Both the position numbers and the translations under genes were made by a program. From Butyrivibrio sp. INlla14 (GTDB taxonomy: Bacteria; Bacillota; Clostridia; Lachnospirales; Lachnospiraceae): a stretch of DNA of 64,000 bases. The stretch is from contig NZ_FMVS01000002.1 of the NCBI RefSeq assembly GCF_900102515.1, positions 124,001 through 188,000 of the forward strand, given 5' to 3'. Below are positions 18,731 through 27,195 of this stretch, one piece after another (position 1 is the stretch's first letter; every line of letters begins with the position of its first letter). The notes under the pieces are model-generated. The model was given only the letters and a program-made list of their open reading frames with translations, made no database searches and was not told the DNA's origin.

Positions 18731-20722
18731 TTAATCAAGCTTGTATTCCAAAGCCATAGCCTTGTTATTTCTATAGATTATAAATCCAATGATACCAGCA
18801 AATACAGCAATTGCAATAAGACCAGCTACAAATCCTGTTCCAAAAGCTCCTGTTGTAAAGAGTGTACCAAACTGATATACAATAAATCCTACTGTAAAGC
18901 CTGTAGCAAGCTGAAGGCCGATTGCGCCCCAGAGCCACTTCTGTGACTTCATCTCAGAGTTCATAGCACCAAGTGCTGCAAAGCATGGAGGTGTATAGAG
19001 GTTAAACATAAGATATGCGAGAGCTGCGGCCTTTGTAAGTCCCATAGCTGCTGCAACTGCGTTTCCTTCACCGATAAGTTCAAGTTCTTCTGTATCAATG
19101 AAGTTAGTAATAGCAAATACTGTAGCAATTGTTCCAACAACGTTCTCTTTTGCAATAAAACCAGTGATAGCTGCTGCTGCAAGCTGCCAGCTAACAATAC
19201 CAACTACAGGAACAAGGAGGTAAGCAAATGGTCCTGCTACGCTTGCAAGAATTGATGTATGCTCCATTCCCTCTTCTACAACTTCGAAATGCCAGTTAAA
19301 TGTCTGCATGATCTGAACAACTGTGTTACATACAAGAATGATAGTACCTGCCTTGATGATGTAAGCCTTACCTCTCTCAAGCATTGACTTGGCAGCAAAT
19401 ACAAGACTTGGAACCTTGTATTCAGGAAGCTCAATGATAAAGAATGACTTTCTATACTTCATACCAGTTACAGCCTTGATAAGAAGTGCTCCCAAAAGGA
19501 TAAGACCAATACCTACAAAGTAACATGTTACTCCAACCCACTTTGATTCTGGGAAGAATGCTCCAGCAAAAAGAGCTATAACAGGAAGCTTAGCTCCACA
19601 TGGCATGAAAGTTGCAAGCATTGCTGTTGCTCTTCTTTCTCTCTCATTTCTGATAGTTCTGCAAGCCATGATAGCAGGGATTCCGCAACCAGTTCCGATG
19701 ATCATAGGGATTACAGACTTTCCAGAAAGGCCAACTCTCTTAAAGATTGGATCAAGAACAACTGTAGCTCTTGACATATATCCGCAATCCTCTAAAAGAG
19801 CTATAAGGAAATACATTACCATAACAAGTGGAAGGAAGCCTACAACAGCACCTACACCGCCGATAATACCATCAACAAGAAGGGCATATAATAAAGGATT
19901 AGCATCTGCCATCTTATCACCAACAAAGCCCTGGAAGGTTTCAATCCATCCTACAAGAATATCTGCGAGCCAGGTTCCAAGTGTTGTCTGTGAAATATAA
20001 AATACTGCCCACATTACAAGAGCAAAGATCGCAATACCAAGAACAGGATGAGTGATGATATTGTCAATTGTGTCTCCAAAGTTTTTGTCCTTGGTCAGTA
20101 CCTTACGATTCTCAACCTCAGAAACAATCTTATTAACAAACTCAAATCGCTTTCTATCAGCTTCTTCTACAGCAGCCTTACTGTGAACATCTACATCACC
20201 CTGAACGTAAGCCTCTTTCTGGCCCTTTCCTTCAAGGCTGGCTGCAGCCTCAACAACTTCCTTAAGTCCTTTTTCTGAAGTAGCTACTGTCTTGATTACA
20301 GGGCAGCCAAGCTTTTCAGAAAGCTTCTTCTCATCTATGCTGTTTCCCTTTTTATCATTGGCATCTGTCTTGTTAAGTGCTACAACTACAGGTACCCCAA
20401 GTTCCAAAAGCTGTGTTGTAAAGAATAAGCTTCTGCTAAGATTTGTAGCATCAACAATATTGATAATAGCATCTGGATGCTCATTCTTAACATAACCGCT
20501 TGTGATACTCTCCTCAGATGTAAAAGGAGACATTGAATAAGCACCAGGAAGATCTACTGCGATAAGTTCCTTATCACCATCATAGTAGTTCTTCTTGATA
20601 TGGCTTTCCTTCTTGTCTACTGTTACTCCTGCCCAGTTACCTATTTTTTCATTTCGGCCAGTCAATGCATTGTACATGGTAGTCTTTCCACTATTGGGAT
20701 TACCAGCCATTGCGATTCTCAT
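18731..20722 (-). CDS. feoB: Ferrous iron transporter FeoB
   Basis: A 663-residue Fe(II) importer. The N-terminal G domain has GNPNSGKTT (residues 7-15), a switch I threonine in GVTVDK, DLPGAYS (G3) and NKTD (G4). A helical spacer follows to about residue 205, then the membrane part with two Gate motifs (for example GTGCGIPAIMACRTI and FMPCGAKLPV). It is somewhat shorter than the roughly 700-residue or longer forms. It follows feoA with a 124-bp gap that contains a DtxR-like dyad, so it may also have its own regulated promoter. Confidence 0.97.
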   Translation of the reverse strand: MRIAMAGNPNSGKTTMYNALTGRNEKIGNWAGVTVDKKESHIKKNYYDGDKELIAVDLPGAYSMSPFTSEESITSGYVKNEHPDAIINIVDATNLSRSLFFTTQLLELGVPVVVALNKTDANDKKGNSIDEKKLSEKLGCPVIKTVATSEKGLKEVVEAAASLEGKGQKEAYVQGDVDVHSKAAVEEADRKRFEFVNKIVSEVENRKVLTKDKNFGDTIDNIITHPVLGIAIFALVMWAVFYISQTTLGTWLADILVGWIETFQGFVGDKMADANPLLYALLVDGIIGGVGAVVGFLPLVMVMYFLIALLEDCGYMSRATVVLDPIFKRVGLSGKSVIPMIIGTGCGIPAIMACRTIRNERERRATAMLATFMPCGAKLPVIALFAGAFFPESKWVGVTCYFVGIGLILLGALLIKAVTGMKYRKSFFIIELPEYKVPSLVFAAKSMLERGKAYIIKAGTIILVCNTVVQIMQTFNWHFEVVEEGMEHTSILASVAGPFAYLLVPVVGIVSWQLAAAAITGFIAKENVVGTIATVFAITNFIDTEELELIGEGNAVAAAMGLTKAAALAYLMFNLYTPPCFAALGAMNSEMKSQKWLWGAIGLQLATGFTVGFIVYQFGTLFTTGAFGTGFVAGLIAIAVFAGIIGFIIYRNNKAMALEYKLD

Positions 20723-20758
20723 AATACTTCCTCCTAAATACTTTTATTTTGATATTAT

Positions 20759-20774
20759 ATTAGCCATTGCTAAC
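20759..20774. promoter_or_regulatory. Metal-regulator-like dyad upstream of feoB
   Basis: ATTAGCCATTGCTAAC matches the GTTAGC-N4-GCTAAC pattern seen three more times upstream of feoA. It lies about 40 bp before the feoB start. It is probably bound by a DtxR/MntR-family repressor, but no regulator gene is in the window. Confidence 0.55.
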
Positions 20775-20846
20775 ATGGTATCTTAAATTTAGTCCGGACA
20801 ATAAATCCGGACTAAATCAATGTACATTCATTACAATTCCTGTCTG

Positions 20847-21059
20847 TCAAATCTTGATTGCAGCAGCAAGCTCTGGATCTATATTGTATCTTGCATCCTT
20901 AATTGCTACTACGAGATTACGTTTCTTGTCAACTACAGTAATCTTCTCTCCACTGTAGCATCCAAGTGAAAAGAGAAAACTCTCCATATCGCTATCACCC
21001 TGAGTATCAACATCCACTACAGTATATTCATTGCCAAACTGAGCTTCATTCAGTGTCAT
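20847..21059 (-). CDS. feoA: FeoA domain protein
   Basis: A 70-residue SH3-like FeoA protein thought to regulate or assemble FeoB. The core pattern FLFSLGCYSGEKITVV and DARYNIDPELAAAIKI fits the family, and the latter matches the usual R-YAID-ELA-I ending. The start follows GGAGATGATAAT. The upstream region contains a sigma-A promoter (21134-21162) overlapped by a dyad operator. Confidence 0.93.
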   Translation of the reverse strand: MTLNEAQFGNEYTVVDVDTQGDSDMESFLFSLGCYSGEKITVVDKKRNLVVAIKDARYNIDPELAAAIKI

Positions 21060-21109
21060 ATTATCATCTCCTTTACACGCAGGGAACCTTGCGTTTCGTG
21101 CTAAATGTA

Positions 21110-21125
21110 GTTATCTTTAGCTAAC
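21110..21125. promoter_or_regulatory. Operator-like dyad 1 at the feoA promoter
   Basis: GTTATCTTTAGCTAAC is a 16-bp dyad with one arm mismatch. It lies at or just downstream of the predicted transcription start, 21 bp from the next dyad, so both face the same side of the helix. Confidence 0.5.
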
Positions 21126-21130
21126 CGAAT

Positions 21131-21146
21131 GTTAGTGTACTCTAAC
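21131..21146. promoter_or_regulatory. Operator-like dyad 2 over the feoA -10 element
   Basis: GTTAGTGTACTCTAAC is a 16-bp near-perfect palindrome covering the predicted -10 hexamer of the feoA promoter. Binding there would block transcription, as in iron- or manganese-dependent DtxR-family repression. Confidence 0.6.
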
Positions 21147-21162
21147 CTTAAAGTGTTGTCAA
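21134..21162 (-). promoter_or_regulatory. Sigma-A promoter for feoA
   Basis: On the minus strand TTGACA (21157-21162), a 17-bp spacer and TACACT (21134-21139) form a good promoter. A second TATAAT lies at 21204-21209 with dyad 3 over its upstream side. Confidence 0.7.
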
Positions 21163-21218
21163 TAAAGTGTTTTGCACAATCTAAATATTTTTTATAACTA
21201 TTTATTATAATGCATTTT

Positions 21219-21234
21219 GTTAGCAATAGCTAAC
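21219..21234. promoter_or_regulatory. Operator-like dyad 3 upstream of feoA
   Basis: GTTAGCAATAGCTAAC has perfect 6-bp arms and is the best match among the four dyads. It lies just upstream of a possible second promoter (TATAAT on the minus strand at 21204-21209). Confidence 0.6.
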
Positions 21235-21240
21235 TTCTAT

Positions 21241-21281
21241 AATAAAAAATAACCCTATTGAGAAGAATTGTCAATAGGGTT
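21241..21281 (-). terminator. Terminator of the RNase J-like gene
   Basis: A perfect 11-bp stem (21251-21261 with 21271-21281) is followed on the minus strand by ATTTTTTATT. Confidence 0.9.
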
Positions 21282-21300
21282 AACAAGATTATTACATATA

Positions 21301-22611
21301 TTAAAGAGTTATCTCATCAAAAACCTCAGGAAGAATTATCTTTCCTGCATGTTCTGATTTAAGTTGCTCTGGCCTGAAACTATGAAGCGGAACAAGAATC
21401 TTAGGTTCAATAATATCCACTGTGTTTCTAAGATAAAAAGGCTCCGCATGACCTCCAAGTCCGCATCTTTCTGCATTGAGTCCTAAAACGCCAAGCATAG
21501 TATAAAACTTTTCATAGGATGGATCATAGTCTCCAAGTGGGGCTCCATCCATATGAAGATATATAGAAATAACACTGGCAATATCAAACAGTTCATAGCT
21601 GTCTTTATAATCCTGCTGAAGGACATATTTCTTAGGATTAGCCAGAATATCCTTTCTTGTAACAATCGGATAGTCCGTCACAAGGGGAGCATTAACACTT
21701 CCACCCTCGGGAAGATAAACGCTAAACTTATCTTCTTTATAGAAAGCAGCCAGATATTCAGCCTGAACAGGATCAAGAACCAGTTCTCTTCCCGCCTCTT
21801 TTATAACTCTTACAAAATTATGAACACGCTCCACATTACGGTTATAATTGTTGATCACAATAAGCCCCTGCTCATTTTCTGCATAGGACTTCATCTTATC
21901 AAGAAGTGTAAGCTCTGTATTCTCTCTTACAGGCCCCTCAAGTGCAAGTATATCGACATCACTATGGCTTATTGTAACACCCTCACTGATCATAAGATCA
22001 GCGCCCTTACACTTATTTGCAAAGTCTAGACTGATCTCAGGATGATATCCATGAAGTCTGTAGTCACCTGTATAGCAGATCTTGCCATCTTCCGTTTCAA
22101 TAAGGAAACCACAAGCGCCAATAACATCATGGTCAACTTGAATGCAGGTAACCTTTATATCTTGTACAGTTATTGAATCATCATAATCTATTGGAAGAAC
22201 ATTCTCATGTTCTCTAATTTCAAGTTCATTCATCACACCGAGTTCATGATACAAAATCTTTGAATCACGGCTCATATAGACAGGTACTCTTTGATCAAGC
22301 GCACCTAATCCTCCCATATGGTCAATATGCATATGAGATATTATAAGAAAAATTTCCTTGTCTGTTTCTCCATAGGCCTTAACTCCAAGCCTATCAGCTA
22401 GTTCCTTGTCATATATACCATCAATTGCGTTAAGTACCCCAAGTCTTATGTAGTCATAAGCTTCGCTTCCTTTTCTCATTCGAACCTTATTATCAATTCT
22501 GTCTGCATAAGAAAAGCCAAAATCAAATAAACAAATAGCCTTGTCAGTCTCAACTGCAACTACTGTTCCGCCAATCTCTTTAAGACCACTATAGAATTTA
22601 AGTTTTGTCAT
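21301..22611 (-). CDS. RNase J-like MBL-fold hydrolase
   Basis: A 436-residue metallo-beta-lactamase-fold protein. The metal-binding SHMHIDHMGG lies near residues 92-101, QVDHDVIGACGF and YTGDYRLHG supply further ligands, and LVPLHSF near the C-terminus matches the last histidine motif of RNase J/beta-CASP proteins. It is shorter than housekeeping RNase J (about 550) and has a divergent middle domain, so a nuclease role is likely but unproven. It is monocistronic, with its own terminator, and starts behind GCGAGG. Confidence 0.8.
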   Translation of the reverse strand: MTKLKFYSGLKEIGGTVVAVETDKAICLFDFGFSYADRIDNKVRMRKGSEAYDYIRLGVLNAIDGIYDKELADRLGVKAYGETDKEIFLIISHMHIDHMGGLGALDQRVPVYMSRDSKILYHELGVMNELEIREHENVLPIDYDDSITVQDIKVTCIQVDHDVIGACGFLIETEDGKICYTGDYRLHGYHPEISLDFANKCKGADLMISEGVTISHSDVDILALEGPVRENTELTLLDKMKSYAENEQGLIVINNYNRNVERVHNFVRVIKEAGRELVLDPVQAEYLAAFYKEDKFSVYLPEGGSVNAPLVTDYPIVTRKDILANPKKYVLQQDYKDSYELFDIASVISIYLHMDGAPLGDYDPSYEKFYTMLGVLGLNAERCGLGGHAEPFYLRNTVDIIEPKILVPLHSFRPEQLKSEHAGKIILPEVFDEITL

Positions 22612-22700
22612 AAACGCCTCGCAAAATTCTATCTATCCAAAACTCATCAGTTGTCAATATATGCATATGACACCTGTATCATTATATCAAAATATCGTAC

Positions 22701-22742
22701 AAAAGAAAAAATAGCGAGTAGAGAAGGTAATTCTCTACCCGC
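22701..22742 (-). terminator. Terminator of the ABC importer operon
   Basis: A 12-bp stem with one mismatch (22714-22725 with 22731-22742) is followed on the minus strand by TATTTTTTCTTTT, 20 bp after the binding-protein stop. Confidence 0.9.
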
Positions 22743-22762
22743 CAAAAAATTACTTGATAAAA

Positions 22763-24088
22763 TTAATACTGAGCGTTGATCTGCTCTGTAAGAGTATCAA
22801 GCCAAGTCTGAGCATCAGCCTTGTCAAATACAAGCTGCTCTACAACACCAGGAACTGTGTTTCTGATATCGTTAGAAGCATCGAATGTAGGTGAGAAGAA
22901 GAAGTCCTTAGCCTGCTCATAGCATGCTGCTGCGCAAACATTCTCAGCCATGTATGCCTTGTACTCATCTGTCTCATAAGAAGACTGTCTGATTGGAAGG
23001 TAGCCAGTTCCTACTGCCCACTTTGTCATAGCCTCTGTGCTTGTGATGTACTTGAGGTACTCCCAAGCTGCAAGCTGCTTGTTAGAATCCTGTGCGAACA
23101 TAACGATGTTTGTACCAGCCATGTTAGCTGCCTTATTAACGTTACCTGGAAGTGGAGCTACGCCAAGTTCCCATCCCTCAGCCTTGATATAAGAAACGCC
23201 TGCTGAAGAACCAACGTAAGAAGCGATCTGCTGATTGCTAAGTACGTTTGAGAAGTATCCATCCTCACCAACAAGACGAGCGTACTCGTTGTTGTAAAGG
23301 TTTGAAAGGTATGTGAATGTCTCAAGACCCTTATCATTGTTGAAAAGAGCACCTGTAGCATCTACATAATCAACACCGTTCTGGTGAAGAGAAGCTTCAA
23401 CAACACCTGCAAGATCATCGAATCCGATGAAAGAAATGCCCTTTGCATCGTAAACAGTCTTAGCTGCTGTCTCTACATCAGCCCATGTCTTAGGAACTTC
23501 GATTCCGAGTTCATCGAACATTGTCTTGTTGTAGAAAAGAACATATGTTGACTTGTTGTAAGGAACAGCGTGTACGAAACCAAACTCAGAGCACTCATCT
23601 CTGTATGCTTCTACAACGTCATCCCAGTTGTCAAAGTCGTTAGCTACGAAATCATCAAGGTGAACAACCTTATCAAGGTAAGGTGTGAGCCAGTTGTTGT
23701 AAGCCTGAGCAACGTCTGGAAGAGCGTCAGCTGCAGCACTTGCCTGAAGCTTTGTCTGAAGGTCTGAGTATCCACCCTGGTTAACAAGAGTAACCTTGAT
23801 GCCGTACTCGTTTGAGTTATTGAACTCATCTGTGATCTCTGTAAGAACTGTCTCAAGGTTTCCATTCATAGCGTGCCAGAATGTGATTTCTGTAGCCTCG
23901 ATGTTCTTAGCTTCTGTAGTAGCAGAAGCTTCCTCTGTTGCAGCAGATGTCTCAGCTGCTGGTGTTTCAGTAGCTTCTGTTGACTGAGCCTCTGCAGGAG
24001 CCTCTGTCTGAGCTTCGCCGCAGCCTGCAAGCATGGATGTTGCCATAGCCATTGCAAGGATGCTAGCACCAATTTTCTTTAACTTCAT
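22763..24088 (-). CDS. Sugar/glycerophosphate-type ABC binding lipoprotein
   Basis: A 441-residue family 1 solute-binding protein. It has a lipoprotein signal (MKLKKIGASILAMAMATSML then AGC at the lipidated cysteine near residue 23), a Thr/Glu/Ala-rich linker to about residue 60, and a two-lobe domain beginning TEITFWHAMNG. The opening FWHAMNG and the four-gene context resemble UgpB (glycerol-3-phosphate) and maltose-type systems; the real ligand cannot be told. The start behind GAGAGG gives a normal signal peptide. It is the last gene of the operon. Confidence 0.88.
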   Translation of the reverse strand: MKLKKIGASILAMAMATSMLAGCGEAQTEAPAEAQSTEATETPAAETSAATEEASATTEAKNIEATEITFWHAMNGNLETVLTEITDEFNNSNEYGIKVTLVNQGGYSDLQTKLQASAAADALPDVAQAYNNWLTPYLDKVVHLDDFVANDFDNWDDVVEAYRDECSEFGFVHAVPYNKSTYVLFYNKTMFDELGIEVPKTWADVETAAKTVYDAKGISFIGFDDLAGVVEASLHQNGVDYVDATGALFNNDKGLETFTYLSNLYNNEYARLVGEDGYFSNVLSNQQIASYVGSSAGVSYIKAEGWELGVAPLPGNVNKAANMAGTNIVMFAQDSNKQLAAWEYLKYITSTEAMTKWAVGTGYLPIRQSSYETDEYKAYMAENVCAAACYEQAKDFFFSPTFDASNDIRNTVPGVVEQLVFDKADAQTWLDTLTEQINAQY

Positions 24089-24199
24089 TTCATAATCCTC
24101 TCTTTCTTTGAAAAAAAGCGTTTCTATCATAAAAGGCTGATGCCATTATGATCATAAAATGATGAGCTGCCTAATGCAGCCTTTCAGTATAACATAGTG

Positions 24200-25039
24200 T
24201 TATCCCTTAAGTCCACTCCTTGTTACACCTTCAATGATGTATTTTCTAAGGAACAGATATATGATGATGATAGGCATAACCAGCATACATGAAGCTGCCA
24301 TTATAAGCTCTGTTGATGAACCAGCCTCAGTCTGGAATCTTACAAGACCATTTGACAATACTCTCATCTCCTGTGAGTTTGTTACAAGAAGTGGCCACAG
24401 GAATGCATTCCAGGAACTGATGATATTAAGGATTGCAATAGAGAAAATAGCCTGCTTGTTCATTGGAACCATGATCTTCATCATATATTTGAAGTCTGAA
24501 CACTTATCTACCTTGGCTGCCAGATACAGTGACTCTGGAACCTGCATAAAGAAACGTGTCAGCAGATAAATGTAAAAAGCACTTGAAATCCAAGGAATGA
24601 TCATTGCCTTGTAGGAATCAATCCATTTAAGGTTAATGATTGTCTCATAGTTTGTGATGATAAGCATTTCTCCAGGAATCATCAGTGTTGCAAGGAAAAG
24701 AGAGAACACTGTCTTCTTGCCTGGGAAATTCAATCTTGAAAAAGCAAATGCTGAAAGAACTGTAGTTACAAGAACTCCACATGTAGTGCAGGCTGTAACA
24801 ATAAGTGTATTAACAAAATATCTCGCAAAAGGAGCTGCCTTCCAGGCTTCCTGATAATTGACCCACTGTGGCTCAGCTGGGAAAAATACTGGAGGCATCT
24901 GATTAAGCTCTGATGGAGTCTTAAGTGAAGATAAAATCATCCAAACAAATGGAAGGATTGTAAAGATTGCTCCGAAGATCAGAACCGCATATTTAAGTAT
25001 TGAAGCTATGACATTTCCTATTTTTCTTTTCTGTGTCAT
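24200..25039 (-). CDS. ABC importer permease, MalG/UgpE type
   Basis: A 279-residue inner-membrane permease with six predicted helices and the EAA loop reading EALYLAAKVDKCSDF-like (SLYLAAKVDKCSDFKYMMKI near residues 168-187). It pairs with the permease upstream and the MalK-like ATPase. It lies 12 bp from the upstream permease gene and about 110 bp from the binding-protein gene. Confidence 0.9.
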   Translation of the reverse strand: MTQKRKIGNVIASILKYAVLIFGAIFTILPFVWMILSSLKTPSELNQMPPVFFPAEPQWVNYQEAWKAAPFARYFVNTLIVTACTTCGVLVTTVLSAFAFSRLNFPGKKTVFSLFLATLMIPGEMLIITNYETIINLKWIDSYKAMIIPWISSAFYIYLLTRFFMQVPESLYLAAKVDKCSDFKYMMKIMVPMNKQAIFSIAILNIISSWNAFLWPLLVTNSQEMRVLSNGLVRFQTEAGSSTELIMAASCMLVMPIIIIYLFLRKYIIEGVTRSGLKG

Positions 25040-25051
25040 CTTAATTTCCTC

Positions 25052-25927
25052 TTATTTTTTCTTCTTTTCACCAGTTACTCGAAGCTGAATCTGAGTCATT
25101 ACAAGAATGATCAAAAACAGTACTACAGAACCGGCTGCAGCTATTCCATACTTGTAGCTATTGTAGAACTTGTCATAAATGAAGTACACAATAGTCATAG
25201 CCTTGTTGGCTGGGCCTGCCTTGCCCTGGAACAGTGAGAATACCTCGTTGTAAACCTTAAACGCACCGATCATTCCGATAACGCTTGAATAAACAATCAT
25301 AGGAGCAAGCTGAGGAACTGTGATCTTGGTAAATACTCTGATCTTGGGTGTTGAATCAATTCTAGCCGCCCTGTAAAGGTCCTCAGGAATAGTCTGAAGC
25401 CCTGCAAGGAAAATAAGAATGTTGAAAGCCATACTCTTCCAAATAGCAAATATGATAAGAGCAGGCATAGCATATTCAGGACGATTAAGCCATGGAATAG
25501 GGTCTATTCCAAATATTCCAAGGAAATAATTGATAAGTCCATAATTACTGTTGAACATCCATCTCCAAACGATACCGATAGCAATTACACTGGTAACATA
25601 AGGAAGGAAATAAACTGTCTGGAAAAAAGCCTTAGTCTTCGTTGTGTTGTTGATAAGCACTGCTATAACAAGTGACAAAAAGATTGAAGCAGGTACAACA
25701 CATATAACGTAAATACTTGTATTACGCAATGAAAGCGCAAAGTCAGGATCTGCAAAGAGAGCCTTGTAATTCTCAAAGCCTATTGAGCTGTAGGAGTGAT
25801 TAATAATACTGTAATTTCCCAAAAAGCTCATGATAATGGCTCTTATAAGCGGATAAATGGTGAAAGCCGCCATAATAATAATAGATGGAAGGAGATATAA
25901 ATATCCCTTAAAACTCTTCTTATCCAT
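25052..25927 (-). CDS. ABC importer permease, MalF/UgpA type
   Basis: A 291-residue permease with six predicted helices. The EAA-like loop (EDLYRAARIDSTPKIRVFTKI near 180-200) contacts the ATPase. The lack of the long MalF periplasmic domain points to the UgpA/LacF subgroup. It lies 22 bp after the ATPase gene, behind AGGGAG. Confidence 0.9.
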   Translation of the reverse strand: MDKKSFKGYLYLLPSIIIMAAFTIYPLIRAIIMSFLGNYSIINHSYSSIGFENYKALFADPDFALSLRNTSIYVICVVPASIFLSLVIAVLINNTTKTKAFFQTVYFLPYVTSVIAIGIVWRWMFNSNYGLINYFLGIFGIDPIPWLNRPEYAMPALIIFAIWKSMAFNILIFLAGLQTIPEDLYRAARIDSTPKIRVFTKITVPQLAPMIVYSSVIGMIGAFKVYNEVFSLFQGKAGPANKAMTIVYFIYDKFYNSYKYGIAAAGSVVLFLIILVMTQIQLRVTGEKKKK

Positions 25928-25949
25928 AATGTTCTCCCTTGTACCCTAA

Positions 25950-26993
25950 TTAGAATCTTCCAATGAGCTTCTCATCCTTGTCAAATACAAGGATATGGCC
26001 TTCACGTACAGCAGCCTTCACAACATCGCCTTCTGAAACCTGCATGTAAGAATGTACAAGAACGCGAACATTGCTCTCGCCAAGCTTTGAAAACAGAAGA
26101 AGATCACGGCCTGTCATTCGAAGGTTATCAACTGCAAAAGAGATTCCATTGTCATCAAGAGTAAATGACTCTGGTCTGATACCTGCATGATAATGGCCAT
26201 CTGCAAGCTGAGCACCTGTTCTAAGAGCAACATCACCACAAGAAATAACGCCACCCTTAACATCAACTTCTATATTATTGATTTCTGGAGTTCCAAGGAA
26301 GTTAGCTACAAATTCATTAGCTGGATTAAGGTACATTGTCTGAGGTACCTCGTACTGCTGAAGAACGCCTTCCTTCATAACTGCAATACGATCAGAAATA
26401 GACATAGCTTCTTCCTGGTCATGTGTTACGAAGATAGTTGTGATCTTAACTTCCTGCTGAATACGTCTGATTTCTTCTCTTGTAGCAACACGAAGCTTAG
26501 CATCAAGGTTTGATAAAGGCTCATCAAGAAGAAGAACCTGAGGTTTCTTAACAAGAGCTCTGGCAATAGCAACTCTCTGCTGCTGTCCACCTGAAAGCTC
26601 ACTAGGTTTTCTGTTCATATACTGGTCAATCTTAACAACCTTGGCAATTTCAAGGGCCTCTTCTCTAGCCTTATCCTTCTTCATTCCACGGTTGATAAGT
26701 GGGAAAGTAATGTTATCCATAACTGTCATATGTGGGTAAAGAGCATAGTTCTGGAAAACAAGACCAATCTCTCTATCCTCTGGAGCAATATTAGTCACGT
26801 CCTTGTCTCCAAAGAATATCTTTCCGCTTGTAGGGGTTGTAAGACCTGACAACATAAAAAGCGTAGTAGACTTACCGCATCCCGAAGGACCAAGAAGACC
26901 AACAAGCTCTCCGTCGTTGATGTTAAGATTCATATGATCAACCGCATTAAGGCTGCCATAAGTCTTTGTCAGATTCTCAATTCTAATATCCAT
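25950..26993 (-). CDS. ABC importer ATPase, MalK/UgpC type
   Basis: A 347-residue ATPase with Walker A GPSGCGKST (residues 35-43), Q-loop QNYALYPHMTV, signature LSGGQQQR, Walker B VLLLDEPLSNLDA and switch HDQEEAM, followed by a C-terminal OB-fold (TOBE) regulatory domain from about 235. Having the ATPase encoded first in the same operon makes this a self-contained importer. The start is behind AGAGGTG. Confidence 0.93.
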   Translation of the reverse strand: MDIRIENLTKTYGSLNAVDHMNLNINDGELVGLLGPSGCGKSTTLFMLSGLTTPTSGKIFFGDKDVTNIAPEDREIGLVFQNYALYPHMTVMDNITFPLINRGMKKDKAREEALEIAKVVKIDQYMNRKPSELSGGQQQRVAIARALVKKPQVLLLDEPLSNLDAKLRVATREEIRRIQQEVKITTIFVTHDQEEAMSISDRIAVMKEGVLQQYEVPQTMYLNPANEFVANFLGTPEINNIEVDVKGGVISCGDVALRTGAQLADGHYHAGIRPESFTLDDNGISFAVDNLRMTGRDLLLFSKLGESNVRVLVHSYMQVSEGDVVKAAVREGHILVFDKDEKLIGRF

Positions 26994-27046
26994 TTTTCAC
27001 CTCTAATTGATTAAAAATAATACAAGTAAATAAAGTCGCAAATTTG

Positions 27047-27052
27047 ATTATA
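27047..27052 (-). promoter_or_regulatory. Likely -10 element of the ABC operon
   Basis: TATAAT on the minus strand, 54 bp upstream of the ATPase start codon. No convincing -35 hexamer precedes it, which may mean activator dependence. Confidence 0.45.
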
Positions 27053-27109
27053 CTATATATTCACAGATTATTAAATATTTATTAACTTTTTCACAAGGTA
27101 GCCAAAAAG

Positions 27110-27154
27110 CCCATAAAATAAGGGCGGAGCAATCATCACTTTGGCTCCGCCCTT
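27110..27154 (-). terminator. Terminator of the phoH-like gene
   Basis: An 11-bp GC-rich perfect stem (27120-27130 with 27144-27154) is followed on the minus strand by TATTTTATGG. Confidence 0.85.
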
Positions 27155-27195
27155 GAAAAATCTAGCTAAATTTTTTCAAAAAATTTTCGTTTCCT

